The notes under the pieces were generated by a model, which did no database searches, was not told the origin of the DNA, and worked only from the letters and a program-made list of their open reading frames with translations. The translations under genes were made by a program, and so were the position numbers. Of a stretch of DNA of 64,000 bases, positions 9,049-18,392 are shown piece by piece (position 1 is the first letter of the stretch; each line of letters starts with the position of its first letter). Source of the DNA: Mesobacillus subterraneus (lineage in GTDB: Bacteria > Bacillota > Bacilli > Bacillales > Cytobacillaceae); assembly GCF_003937825.1 (NCBI RefSeq), contig NZ_RSFW01000025.1, positions 1 through 64,000 on the forward strand. The letters run 5' to 3'.

Positions 9049-10609
9049 ACATGACTTTTTTCCTGAAAAAGGATAACAGGACACGCTGCAGCTTGATGAG
9101 CTCCTGTTTCTTGATCAGTCCAAAGACGATCGCCAGGAACAGATAGAAGATGCTGATTGCTGCTGTGCTGGAAATGACTCTTACGGCAAGTCCAATACCT
9201 TCATCCAACCAGCCCCATAAGAGATAACCGAGTGCACCTGATAAAGCAATGAGAACAAATATTTTTACATAATCCATCACATAAAAAGTGAATGAAATGG
9301 CTTTAAGCATTGTTGCGAAATGGAGCAGCGTGATCAACACAATCCCCATGACCATCCCAAGGGCAACTCCATTGATGCCAAAGGCAGGCTGGCTTGCCAG
9401 CAGGAAGATGACAGCGGTTTTCGCCAGATTGCCGATCAGGCTGTTGATCATCGCTGCTCTTGCCAAATCAAGAGCCTGGAGAGCAGCCTGCAAAGGGCCC
9501 TGAAAATAGTAAAACAGAAAGAATGGAGCCATCAGTTTGATGAATTGGGCCCCATTTGAGCTGCCGTACATCACCGTCATTAATGGTTCTGCCAGTACAT
9601 AAAGGACAATTACGGCCAGTCCCCCTGTAAGCAGGGAAAACCTTAAAGATTGCTGAAGCAGGTTCTCGATGACTTTCATTTTTTTCTTTGAGTTGGCTTC
9701 GCTGATGGCCGGAACAAGGGAAGTTGACAATGAATAGGTAATGAAGGATGGCAGCAATAATAGCGGCATCGCGAAACCGGTCAGGGCTCCGTATTGTTTT
9801 GTAGCGGCAACGGCAGCCACCCCGGCGATCGCAAGACTATGTGCGACCACGATCGGCTCAAAGAACCATGATACCGAACCGATCAGTCTCGAACCGGTGG
9901 TTGGCAGGGCAATCCTCATCAAATCATTAAAAGTCGATTTGCCAGAGTGTACAAACTGGAAAAAGTTCTTCCTTAAAGGGAATTTCTTCTTCAGCTTGAA
10001 GGCTGTCATTAAGTAAAAGAGAGAAACCAGTTCTCCCATTACTGCTGCGACCATGGCTGCTGCGGCAGCATATTCAATACCGTATGGCATGAAGGTTTTG
10101 GTCAGGACGGCGATCAAGGATATCCGTACAAGCTGCTCTATTACTTGTGAAATAGCAGATGGCCTCATGTTCTGTCTTCCCTGGAAGTAGCCGCGCAGGA
10201 CAGAGGAAACAGCTACGATCGGAACAATAGGGGCGATCGCCAGCAAAGGCAGGTGGGTCCTTGAGTCAGTGAATAACGTTTGTGACAGGATAGGGGAAAG
10301 GAAAATCAGCGCCGGTGTAAAGATGATGGATAATGAGATTGTCGTAGCAAGAGAAACGACCAGAATTTTCTTGATCTTTTTAAAATCTCCTCTGGCTTCG
10401 GCTTCGGCCACATTTTTGGAAATCGCCACTGGTAGGCCCAACTGTGTGATCGTAACCACGAGCATCATGGCAGGAAATGCCATCATATAAAGGCCAACAC
10501 CCTCTTCTCCAATGGAACGGGCAATGACAATGCGATTTATAAAACCAAGCACCCTCGTTATGAGCCCGGCAATCAACAAAATAAAGGTTCCTTTTAAAAA
10601 CTTTGACAT
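9047..10609 (-). CDS. spoVB: Stage V sporulation protein B, MOP-superfamily flippase
   Basis: 520-residue polytopic membrane protein (about 14 hydrophobic segments) of the MATE/MOP flippase superfamily. SpoVB is needed for spore cortex synthesis and is thought to move lipid-linked peptidoglycan precursors. The opening FLKGTFILLIAGLITRVLGFINRIVIAR is the family signature. Ribosome site GGGAGCGGA precedes ATG 10609. It sits between the DUF421 gene and comN, as in B. subtilis. Other MurJ-like flippases share the fold, but position and length favour SpoVB. Confidence 0.93.
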   Translation of the reverse strand: MSKFLKGTFILLIAGLITRVLGFINRIVIARSIGEEGVGLYMMAFPAMMLVVTITQLGLPVAISKNVAEAEARGDFKKIKKILVVSLATTISLSIIFTPALIFLSPILSQTLFTDSRTHLPLLAIAPIVPIVAVSSVLRGYFQGRQNMRPSAISQVIEQLVRISLIAVLTKTFMPYGIEYAAAAAMVAAVMGELVSLFYLMTAFKLKKKFPLRKNFFQFVHSGKSTFNDLMRIALPTTGSRLIGSVSWFFEPIVVAHSLAIAGVAAVAATKQYGALTGFAMPLLLLPSFITYSLSTSLVPAISEANSKKKMKVIENLLQQSLRFSLLTGGLAVIVLYVLAEPLMTVMYGSSNGAQFIKLMAPFFLFYYFQGPLQAALQALDLARAAMINSLIGNLAKTAVIFLLASQPAFGINGVALGMVMGIVLITLLHFATMLKAISFTFYVMDYVKIFVLIALSGALGYLLWGWLDEGIGLAVRVISSTAAISIFYLFLAIVFGLIKKQELIKLQRVLLSFFRKKVM

Positions 10610-10731
10610 TCCGCTCCCTGCCTTCTCAAAAATGCATATTTCATATACAATTAACTATATGCAAGAATGTGGACAAAGCATGACAAGGTTAAAACATTAT
10701 AAGACTAGAATATTCGACGGGGGGCTAGACG

Positions 10732-11028
10732 ATGGAACGCATCCATCAGTACGGACGCTTTTACAACGAAGTGAAACCGGCACTGCAAAGCAAAGTTGAA
10801 GAATTCAAAATATTCGGATATGAAAGTGTCACAGAAAAGGAATTATGGGATTACCTGACGAAGAAAAAATGGAAGAAGCCAAAAGATGAAATCCAGTTGT
10901 ATGAGGTAGTGGCCGACATTCTCTCAGCCAAAATTGGTGACCTGATGAACTTCACAACCGTTGAAGCTTTTAAATTAGGAGATTTCTCACTGGGTGACGA
11001 AGAAGAACGGAGGGAATTGCTTAAGTAA
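10732..11028 (+). CDS. comN: Post-transcriptional regulator ComN (YrzD family)
   Basis: 98-residue soluble helical protein matching the ComN family in length and in its core (ELWDYLTKKKWKKPKDEIQLYEVVADILS). In B. subtilis ComN controls comE mRNA localisation at the septa and poles and so affects competence. GGGGGGCTAGACG precedes ATG 10732. It is divergent from spoVB and upstream of secDF, as in B. subtilis. Confidence 0.85.
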   Translation: MERIHQYGRFYNEVKPALQSKVEEFKIFGYESVTEKELWDYLTKKKWKKPKDEIQLYEVVADILSAKIGDLMNFTTVEAFKLGDFSLGDEEERRELLK

Positions 11029-11333
11029 GGAACTGTAACACCCGAAAACAATTTCTATAATCGAGATAGAAATAATATGAAGAGGCTATTTTCGTTTAGA
11101 TACATAGTTTTATGTCCGCTAAAGAGGCTTCAAAATGAGCCGGAAAAATATTAGTGCCGATTTTTTCTTTGGTAAGAAAACCGCTTAATTATGAAAAGAG
11201 CCCTAATTGACAGTTTTTTTAAACTGTTACATAATTAGAATGCTATAAATTGGTTACTGTCTATTATTTAGTCTGAGTGTTTTATTGTCTGACAGCATGT
11301 TTCTGTGCAAAGAATAAGGAGGATTTCTACATA
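11029..11333 (+). promoter_or_regulatory. Intergenic region with a SigA promoter for secDF
   Basis: No gene is seen in these 305 bases. TTGACA (11207-11212), a 17-base spacer and CATAAT (11230-11235) form a good SigA promoter about 100 bases before the secDF start. The 5' half is AT-rich and shows no clear terminator for comN. Confidence 0.65.
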
Positions 11334-13604
11334 ATGGTAAAACGCAGCCGCATCGTGGCCTTCTTCTTGTTGATTTTACTGATTGGAAGCGCCATGGGTG
11401 CAACAACCCAGAATATTTTAAAAGATATCAAGCTAGGTCTTGACCTTCAGGGCGGATTTGAGGTCCTTTATGAAGTCACGCCGCTTAACGGTGAGAAGGG
11501 GGATAAAGTCGACCGTGAAACGTTGACAAGTACGGCAAAGGCCCTAGAACGAAGAGTAAACGTACTTGGTGTCAGTGAGCCGAATATCCAGATTGAAGGA
11601 GATAACAGGATTCGTGTCCAGCTGGCTGGTGTAAAGGATCAGAACAAAGCGCGTGAAATCCTGTCTACCGAGGCCCACCTGTCATTCCGTGATGTGAACG
11701 ACCGAATCATGATGGATGGCGGGGATTTGGAAGAAAACGGCGCAAAGCAAAGCTTTGATCAGCAAAACAAGCCAAGCATTTCCATAACCCTGAAAAACGG
11801 GGATGAGTTCGGCAAAATCACAAAAGAAATTCGTGATATGTACCCTGAAAATCAGCTGATTATCTGGCTGGACTTTGAAGAGGGAGTAGATTCCTATAAG
11901 GAAGAAAGGATGAAACCAGAACCAAAATTCCTTTCAAACCCGAACGTTGATCAAGTATTGAATCAAAAGAATGTTGAAATTACCGGTAATTTCACCATCG
12001 AAGAAGCCCAACAGCTGGCATCCCTGCTGAATGCTGGTTCTTTGCCGGTACAGCTGGATGAAACCTACTCTACTTCCGTAGGTGCGAAGTTCGGTGAGCA
12101 GGCATTGAATGAAACGATTTTCGCCGGTATCATTGGTGTTTTGGCAGTATTCGTATTCATGCTTGTTTTATACCGTTTGCCAGGTTTGGTTGCAGTTATC
12201 ACTTTATCTATTTACATTTATCTCATCCTCTTGATCTTTGACTGGATGAATGGAGTACTGACGCTTCCGGGAATCGCAGCCTTGATCCTCGGTGTCGGTA
12301 TGGCGGTCGACGCCAATATCATCACCTATGAACGGATTAAAGAAGAATTGAAGGTTGGCCGGAATATCAGAGCGGCATTCGATGCGGGAAGCAAAGGTTC
12401 CTTATCGACCATTTTTGATGCGAACTTGACGACCTTGCTTGCTGCCATCGTTTTGTTCTCGTACGGGACAAGCTCAGTAAAAGGCTTCGCTACGATGCTG
12501 ATCATCAGTATTCTCGCAAGCTTTATCACTGCTGTATTCGGGGCACGCCTATTCCTTGGACTGCTTGTCAGCAGCGGATTATTCAAAAACAAGCCTGGCT
12601 TGTTTGGTGTTAAGCAAAGTGAAGTCCATGATATTTCAGAAGGCCTTGACAGCCTGGATCTTAAAACAAAATTCGATCGATTCGATTTCATTGCAAGCCG
12701 TAAGAAATTCTTCACAGCTTCAGCGATCATGGTAGGGATCGGCTTGATTGCACTCCTTGTGTTCCGTCTGAACCTTGGCATTGATTTTGCCAGCGGGACA
12801 CGTGTCGAAATCCTTTCAGACAGCAAGCTGACGACTGCACAGGTTAAGGAAGAGCTTGCAAAGGTTGATTTGCAGACAAATGATATCGTTATTTCTGGTG
12901 AAAATAGTGAAATTGGTGTAGCCCGTTTCAAGGGTGTTTTGACGAAAGATGAGATCTCCACCCTTAAAACTCATTTCAAAGAAGTATTTGGTGCTGAACC
13001 GAATGTGGGCACTGTTTCTCCGACAATTGGAAAAGAACTGGCCAAGAACGCCATGATTGCTGTTGCAATCGCCTCGTTGGGAATCATCATTTATGTGACG
13101 ATTCGATTCGAGATATATATGGCGCTTGCGGCAATCATCGCCTTGCTGCATGATGCATTCTTCATCATTGTCTTGTTCAGCATCACCAGGCTGGAGGTCG
13201 ATATCACCTTTATCGCCGCCGTCCTGACAATCGTCGGTTACTCGATAAACGATACGATAGTCACCTTTGACAGAATGCGTGAAAATATGGTGAAGAAGAA
13301 ACGTCTCAAGACTCCGGAAGACATAGCAGAAGTTGTCAATACTGCGTTGAGGCAGACACTTGGGCGCTCTGTGAATACGATCCTGACTGTGGTCATTACG
13401 GTCATGGCATTATTGATTTTCGGAAGCACGTCCATCTGGAACTTCTCTTTCGCCCTTCTGATTGGCTTGATCGCGGGTACGTATTCTTCCATTTTCATTG
13501 CAGCCCAGCTGTGGTATGTATGGAAAAATAATGAGCTAAAGAAAAAGGGAACGATCAAGACTTACAAGGAGAAGAAAGTTTACTCTGACGAACCGCAAGT
13601 TTAA
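11334..13604 (+). CDS. secDF: Fused protein translocase subunit SecDF
   Basis: 756-residue fusion of SecD and SecF, the usual Bacillus form (B. subtilis 737 aa). It uses proton motive force to pull exported proteins from SecYEG. The SecD half begins after an N-terminal TM with DIKLGLDLQGGFEVLYEV, has a P1 domain and ends in TM segments with ALILGVGMAVDANIITYERI. The SecF half restarts near residue 450 with NLGIDFASGTRVEI and ends with TIVGYSINDTIVTFDRMREN. ATG 11334 is chosen for AAGGAGGA 10 bases upstream. Confidence 0.98.
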   Translation: MVKRSRIVAFFLLILLIGSAMGATTQNILKDIKLGLDLQGGFEVLYEVTPLNGEKGDKVDRETLTSTAKALERRVNVLGVSEPNIQIEGDNRIRVQLAGVKDQNKAREILSTEAHLSFRDVNDRIMMDGGDLEENGAKQSFDQQNKPSISITLKNGDEFGKITKEIRDMYPENQLIIWLDFEEGVDSYKEERMKPEPKFLSNPNVDQVLNQKNVEITGNFTIEEAQQLASLLNAGSLPVQLDETYSTSVGAKFGEQALNETIFAGIIGVLAVFVFMLVLYRLPGLVAVITLSIYIYLILLIFDWMNGVLTLPGIAALILGVGMAVDANIITYERIKEELKVGRNIRAAFDAGSKGSLSTIFDANLTTLLAAIVLFSYGTSSVKGFATMLIISILASFITAVFGARLFLGLLVSSGLFKNKPGLFGVKQSEVHDISEGLDSLDLKTKFDRFDFIASRKKFFTASAIMVGIGLIALLVFRLNLGIDFASGTRVEILSDSKLTTAQVKEELAKVDLQTNDIVISGENSEIGVARFKGVLTKDEISTLKTHFKEVFGAEPNVGTVSPTIGKELAKNAMIAVAIASLGIIIYVTIRFEIYMALAAIIALLHDAFFIIVLFSITRLEVDITFIAAVLTIVGYSINDTIVTFDRMRENMVKKKRLKTPEDIAEVVNTALRQTLGRSVNTILTVVITVMALLIFGSTSIWNFSFALLIGLIAGTYSSIFIAAQLWYVWKNNELKKKGTIKTYKEKKVYSDEPQV

Positions 13605-13620
13605 TATGATCTACTTAAAG

Positions 13621-13648
13621 TACCACGGATTTTTCCGTGGTATTTTTT
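13621..13648 (+). terminator. secDF terminator
   Basis: TACCACGGA (13621-13629) pairs with TCCGTGGTA (13634-13642), followed by T6. Confidence 0.92.
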
Positions 13649-13764
13649 CATTTATGGTTAGAACAGCCATTTTTCAGGATAAAATAAAAGGAATGCCGCC
13701 AGACTAAATATGGCAGTAAGCTGACGGAATGGATCAAAGCTTTTGACAGGGAGGAATTTTGCCA

Positions 13765-14688
13765 TTGGAAAAGGACGTTCGTTTTAAAAAAGCAGAGTTC
13801 GCCGCAATGGTTGGTGTTGTCGGGAATATTGCGCTGGCAGCATTGAAATGGGGAATCGGGATATATGCGAACAGTAAAGCGCTAGTAGCGGATGCTGTTC
13901 ATTCAGCCTCCGATGTCGCGGGTTCATTAGCTGTATACATAGGCCTTAAAGCAGCAAAAGCACCACCGGATGAGGACCATCCTTATGGACACGGGAAAGC
14001 AGAGTCGATTGCTGCAATCATCGTAGCTGTGCTGCTGTTGCTGGTGGGCGTCGAAATCGGGCGCTCGTCCTTCGAAGCTTTCTTTAAGCCGATCGAGGCA
14101 CCAAAAGCCATCGCAATCGTTGCGGTTGTCGTTTCAATTATCGCCAAAGAGGGAATGTTCAGGTATAAATACAAGCTTGGTAAGCAGTTGAAGAGTGATG
14201 CTCTTATTGTAAATGCTTACGAACATAGGTCCGATGTGTATTCTTCCATTGCAGCCCTGGTGGGGATCAGCGCTGCCGTCATCGGGGGGAAACTAGGAAT
14301 CGGCTGGCTTGAGTATGCTGACCCGGTGACAGGTCTGCTCGTTGCGCTTCTGGTCATCAGGATGGCGTGGAAGCTCGGAAAGGAATCCATCCACAATACA
14401 CTTGACCATGTTCTTCATGATGAAGATACGGAAGAATTCAGGAATGTTGTTCAATCGATTCCGGAAGTGAAAAAATTGGATGAGCTGCATGCCCGAGAGC
14501 ACGGACATTATGTGATCATTGATTTGAAAATTTCAGTTGATCCTCATATAACCGTAGAACAGGGGCATCGAATCGGAAAATGTGTCAAAAAGAAGCTGAT
14601 GGAAAACAAGAATGTCCAGAATGTCCTAGTGCACATCAATCCATACAGCGAGGACGGCAACTTCGAAGACACTGTGGACATTCAATAG
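13765..14688 (+). CDS. Cation diffusion facilitator family metal transporter
   Basis: About 307 residues. The CDF domain has six membrane helices; metal-site motifs are visible in HSASDVAGS (helix 2) and DEDHPYGHGKAE (loop after helix 3), with a HRSDVYSS motif in helix 5 and a C-terminal cytoplasmic dimer domain (ELHAREHGHYVIIDLKISVD). CDF proteins export Zn2+, Fe2+, Mn2+ or Co2+ in exchange for protons; the specific metal cannot be read. TTG 13765 is preferred over TTG 13759 because it leaves 10 rather than 4 bases after GGGAGG. No metal-regulator gene is adjacent. Confidence 0.9.
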   Translation: MEKDVRFKKAEFAAMVGVVGNIALAALKWGIGIYANSKALVADAVHSASDVAGSLAVYIGLKAAKAPPDEDHPYGHGKAESIAAIIVAVLLLLVGVEIGRSSFEAFFKPIEAPKAIAIVAVVVSIIAKEGMFRYKYKLGKQLKSDALIVNAYEHRSDVYSSIAALVGISAAVIGGKLGIGWLEYADPVTGLLVALLVIRMAWKLGKESIHNTLDHVLHDEDTEEFRNVVQSIPEVKKLDELHAREHGHYVIIDLKISVDPHITVEQGHRIGKCVKKKLMENKNVQNVLVHINPYSEDGNFEDTVDIQ

Positions 14689-14708
14689 ATAAGAAGGGGA
14701 GGAGAAAC

Positions 14709-15020
14709 ATGAAATTCCAATGGACCTTGCTGCTGGCGCTCGCCTTCGCGCTGATCGTAGCGGTTTTCGCAGTCATAAATGTCAATCCTGTAACCGTCAA
14801 TTATTTATTCGGTGTATCAGAATGGCCGCTTATTTTGGTTATCTTAAGTTCGGTATTGATGGGCGGGTTCATTATTGGATCCTTCGGTATGCTCAGAGTG
14901 TATATGCTCCAGCGAGAAGTAAAGTCATTGAAAAAGAGAAACCAGGCGCTTGAGGAACAGCTTGCCCAAAAAGGCACTCCTCAGGAGGAGCAGGCTTATG
15001 ATATCGAGGATATTCATTAA
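14709..15020 (+). CDS. LapA-domain (DUF1049) membrane protein
   Basis: 103 residues with two TM helices (about 4-24 and 38-62) enclosing the conserved NVNPVTVNYLFG segment, followed by a charged coiled-coil-like tail (REVKSLKKRNQALEEQLA) and an acidic end. This is the LapA/YrvD family located before recJ in Bacillus. In enterobacteria LapA/LapB regulate lipopolysaccharide assembly; this Gram-positive protein keeps only the membrane part and its role is unknown. Confidence 0.85.
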   Translation: MKFQWTLLLALAFALIVAVFAVINVNPVTVNYLFGVSEWPLILVILSSVLMGGFIIGSFGMLRVYMLQREVKSLKKRNQALEEQLAQKGTPQEEQAYDIEDIH

Positions 15021-15034
15021 GCGGACAGAAAAGT

Positions 15035-15070
15035 GGCAGCATCTCAACAGGTGCTGCCATTTTTATTTTG
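15035..15070 (+). terminator. Terminator after the lapA-like gene
   Basis: GGCAGCA (15035-15041) pairs with TGCTGCC (15052-15058), followed by ATTTTTATTTT. Confidence 0.85.
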
Positions 15071-15213
15071 ACTACTTTACTATAGAAGGTTGCTTGCACG
15101 TAACTCCCTCTGCTAAAGAGATGTTACATGGTACGAAAAAGGCTTATTAACATTCATTGTCATTGAAACAGTCCCGCTGCTTTTGTATAATGAAAAAGCT
15201 GAGAGGTGAACGT

Positions 15214-17580
15214 ATGTTAAAGCCAAAATCCAGGTGGATTGTAAAAAAGTCTGACCAGACAAAAACAGAGATACTCGCGAATGATCTGAACATTAATCAA
15301 TTGACTGCTTCTCTGCTCGTAAATCGCGGACTGGATACCGTGGAAGATGCCCGGTATTTTTTATTTGCACAAAAAAGCCAATTCCATGATCCGTACTTGC
15401 TGAAGGATATGGACAAAGCTGTCAAGAGAATCAATGAAGCAGTTGAAACCCAGGAGCCTATTCTGGTTTTTGGTGATTACGACGCAGATGGTGTAAGCAG
15501 TACGACGGTCATGATGAAAGCCCTTGCGGAAATAGGGGCGAATGCCGACTACTACATACCTAACCGTTTTACAGAAGGGTACGGCCCAAATGAAAAAGCA
15601 TTTAAGTCAGCCGCGGAAAACGGAATTAGGCTGATCATAACAGTTGATACAGGTATTTCAGCTCTTCATGAAGCGAATGTGGCTAGAGAGCTTGGCATTG
15701 ATTTGATCATTACGGATCACCATGAACCAGGACCCGTCCTTCCAGATGCCTTTGCAATCATCCATCCAAAGCTTGAGGACAGCATCTATCCGTTTAAGGA
15801 TTTAGCCGGAGTAGGTGTCGCATTTAAAGTCGCACATGCTTTATTGGGAAGACTGCCGGAGCATTTATTGGAATTTGCCGCGATTGGCACCATTGCCGAC
15901 CTGGTACCCCTGCTTGGAGAAAACAGACAGATTGCCCAGAGTGGGATCGCAAAATTGAAAACAAGCCAAACTCCTGGGTTGCATGCATTATTGAAGCTTG
16001 CGAATACAGACCGTTCGACGATCGATGAAGAAACGATCGGTTTCTTGATCGGACCTCGTGTCAATGCTGCGGGACGTCTCGGCAGCGCGGATCCGGCTGT
16101 TCAATTGATGATGACCTCAGATCCGGAAGAAGCGATGATGATTGCTGAAGAAATTGATGCAATCAATAAAGAGCGGCAGAACATTGTAGCTGAAATTGCC
16201 AGGGAAGCCATTGAAGAAGTGGAAAAACATTTCCCTGTGGCAGACAATTCTGTCCTGGTTGTAGGTAAGGAAGGGTGGAATGCCGGTGTCATAGGGATCG
16301 TTGCATCCAAGCTGGTTGAGAAATACTATCGCCCTACGATTGTCCTGAGTTTTGACAAGGAAAAAGGACTTGCCAAAGGGTCAGCCAGAAGCATAGCCGG
16401 ATTCGATCTTTTCAAAAACCTTTCTACCTGCAGAGATATCCTCCCTCATTTTGGGGGACATCCCATGGCTGCGGGCATGACGCTGCAGCTTGAACATGTC
16501 AATGAGTTAAGAACCAGGTTGAATGAACTCGCGAAGGAACAGCTGACCGAAGAGGACCTGATTCCTGTCTCTAATATTGACGCGAAGATTGATATTAATG
16601 AAATTACGATTGATACAATAAATGAACTCGGGCTATTGTCACCATACGGAGTGAGCAACCCTAAACCGATGGTGCTGATTGACGGCGCCAATATTTCAAC
16701 ACTGAGAAAGATAGGCGCCGACCAGTCCCATCTGAAGCTTGCCATAGAAAATGAAGGGAAAGTAATTGATGGGATCGGTTTTGGGTTCGGTTATTTACAT
16801 GATCATATCTCTCCTAGTTCCAAACTTTCTGTCATCGGGGAGTTGTCGATTAATGAATGGAACAATAACAAGAAACCGCAGATCTTTTTAAGAGATGTTG
16901 CTGTCAAGTCATGGCAGCTGTTTGACTACCGTGGACTGAAAAGAATAGAGAAGCTTCCGGAAATGGTTCCTGGTGACCATATAAAATGGGTCCTGTTCAA
17001 TTCTGAAGTGAAAGAAAAGTTTTCGGCGATATTTGGAGATTCACTAGTGCATGTGGACAATGGGGAAGCAGCTGAACAGCTGGGGATGGAGCAGGCTTAC
17101 GTCGTTCTCCTGGATCTTCCGCCATCCAAGGATCTGCTGGCCAAACTTTTTACAGGCAAGAACCCGGGAAGGGTTTATGCCCATTTTTACAAAGAAAACA
17201 GCGATTTCTTTACCACTTTGCCGACCCGGGAGCACTTCAAATGGTTCTATGCTTTTCTGGCAAAGAAGGGGCCGTTTGACCTTAAAAGATATGGCGGCGA
17301 ATTAGCCAAGCACAGGGGCTGGACAAAAGAAACGGTAGAATTTATGTCACAGGTGTTTTTTGAACTAGATTTTGTTAAAATAAACAATGGGTTTATTTCA
17401 CTAGAAAAAGATGTCCCGAAAAGGGACCTCTCTGAATCCAAAACATATCAGCACAAGGTGCAAGCATTCGCTCTTGAAAACGAGCTGCTCTATTCATCGT
17501 ATGAGCAGTTGAAGAGCTGGTTTGATCAGTTCATTCAAGAGCCGGTGAAAAATGAGGAGGCAATTATTCAATGGATTTGA
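15214..17580 (+). CDS. recJ: Single-stranded-DNA-specific exonuclease RecJ
   Basis: 788 residues, the long Bacillus form. RecJ is a 5'-3' exonuclease in RecFOR recombination and mismatch/base-excision repair. DHH-family motifs: [13 protein letters not shown] (near residue 90), [14 protein letters not shown], and the DHHA1 motif with [10 protein letters not shown]. The OB-fold and a C-terminal extension follow. GAGAGGTGA precedes ATG 15214. The 3' end overlaps apt by 10 bases. Confidence 0.97.
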   Translation: MLKPKSRWIVKKSDQTKTEILANDLNINQLTASLLVNRGLDTVEDARYFLFAQKSQFHDPYLLKDMDKAVKRINEAVETQEPILVFGDYDADGVSSTTVMMKALAEIGANADYYIPNRFTEGYGPNEKAFKSAAENGIRLIITVDTGISALHEANVARELGIDLIITDHHEPGPVLPDAFAIIHPKLEDSIYPFKDLAGVGVAFKVAHALLGRLPEHLLEFAAIGTIADLVPLLGENRQIAQSGIAKLKTSQTPGLHALLKLANTDRSTIDEETIGFLIGPRVNAAGRLGSADPAVQLMMTSDPEEAMMIAEEIDAINKERQNIVAEIAREAIEEVEKHFPVADNSVLVVGKEGWNAGVIGIVASKLVEKYYRPTIVLSFDKEKGLAKGSARSIAGFDLFKNLSTCRDILPHFGGHPMAAGMTLQLEHVNELRTRLNELAKEQLTEEDLIPVSNIDAKIDINEITIDTINELGLLSPYGVSNPKPMVLIDGANISTLRKIGADQSHLKLAIENEGKVIDGIGFGFGYLHDHISPSSKLSVIGELSINEWNNNKKPQIFLRDVAVKSWQLFDYRGLKRIEKLPEMVPGDHIKWVLFNSEVKEKFSAIFGDSLVHVDNGEAAEQLGMEQAYVVLLDLPPSKDLLAKLFTGKNPGRVYAHFYKENSDFFTTLPTREHFKWFYAFLAKKGPFDLKRYGGELAKHRGWTKETVEFMSQVFFELDFVKINNGFISLEKDVPKRDLSESKTYQHKVQAFALENELLYSSYEQLKSWFDQFIQEPVKNEEAIIQWI

Positions 17581-18083
17581 AACAATTCGTAACAATCGTT
17601 CCTGATTGGCCAAAGCCTGGCATTAAGTTCAAGGACATCACTACCTTAATGGATAATGGCGAGGCATATAGATATGCAACAGACCAGATTGTGGCCTATG
17701 CCCGTGAAAAGCAAATCGACCTTGTAGTAGGTCCTGAAGCCCGCGGTTTTATCATCGGGTGTCCGGTTGCCTATGCACATGGAGTAGGTTTTGCTCCAGT
17801 AAGGAAAGAAGGCAAGCTTCCGCGCGAAACAATCAAGGTAAATTACGGCCTTGAATATGGCAGCGATGTGCTGACCATTCACAAGGACGCGATCAAGCCG
17901 GGACAAAGAGTCCTGATCACGGACGACTTGCTGGCAACTGGCGGAACGATTGAAGCAACAATCAAGCTGGTTGAAGAACTGGGTGGAATCGTTGCTGGAA
18001 TCGCCTTCCTGATCGAACTTACTTATCTTGATGGCCGCAAGAAACTAGATGGCTATGACATTTTAACTTTGATGGAATTCTAA
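17571..18083 (+). CDS. apt: Adenine phosphoribosyltransferase
   Basis: 170 residues, exact family size. Apt salvages adenine with PRPP to give AMP. The PRPP-binding motif [16 protein letters not shown] and the N-terminal [16 protein letters not shown] are clear. ATG 17571 lies inside the recJ end and GAGGAGG lies upstream, so recJ and apt are coupled. relA follows, the conserved recJ-apt-relA order. Confidence 0.98.
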   Translation: MDLKQFVTIVPDWPKPGIKFKDITTLMDNGEAYRYATDQIVAYAREKQIDLVVGPEARGFIIGCPVAYAHGVGFAPVRKEGKLPRETIKVNYGLEYGSDVLTIHKDAIKPGQRVLITDDLLATGGTIEATIKLVEELGGIVAGIAFLIELTYLDGRKKLDGYDILTLMEF

Positions 18084-18090
18084 TCAGACT

Positions 18091-18120
18091 GGGCGCTTCA
18101 TTCCGAAGTGCCCTTTTCTT
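18091..18120 (+). terminator. recJ-apt terminator
   Basis: GGGCGCTTC (18091-18099) pairs with GAAGTGCCC (18105-18113) with one G-U pair, then TTTTCTT. Confidence 0.8.
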
Positions 18121-18238
18121 ATAAAACAAAAAACACTTTCTTCAACACAAGATCTAATTATTAGATGATCATATTGATGGAAAACCAATAACTTTCGACA
18201 ATTTTTTTATTTTCTGATCTAAAATCTCTTCCTTTCTC

Positions 18239-18314
18239 TTTACATCTTCGATTTTTTCTTTGATAATAGTAACAATCCTTTATAAGAATAATTATTGTAT
18301 ATAAAGGATTTTTA
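18239..18314 (+). promoter_or_regulatory. Candidate relA promoter and AT-rich leader hairpin
   Basis: TTTACA (18239-18244), a 17-base spacer and GATAAT (18262-18267). Just downstream is a perfect 11-bp inverted repeat, AATCCTTTATA (18274-18284) with TATAAAGGATT (18300-18310), followed by TTTTAT. The rest of the 309-base gap before relA shows no gene. Confidence 0.45.
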
Positions 18315-18392
18315 TCGCTTGCTGATTAATTCAATGGTTCCCGCCAATAGAATGGCGGATTAATATAACGAAATAAAAACAAAGGTGATCCT

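Noticed and set aside
12326-12961. 211-codon minus-strand ORF inside secDF
   Set aside because: Shadow of a conserved gene; no plausible start site or family resemblance.
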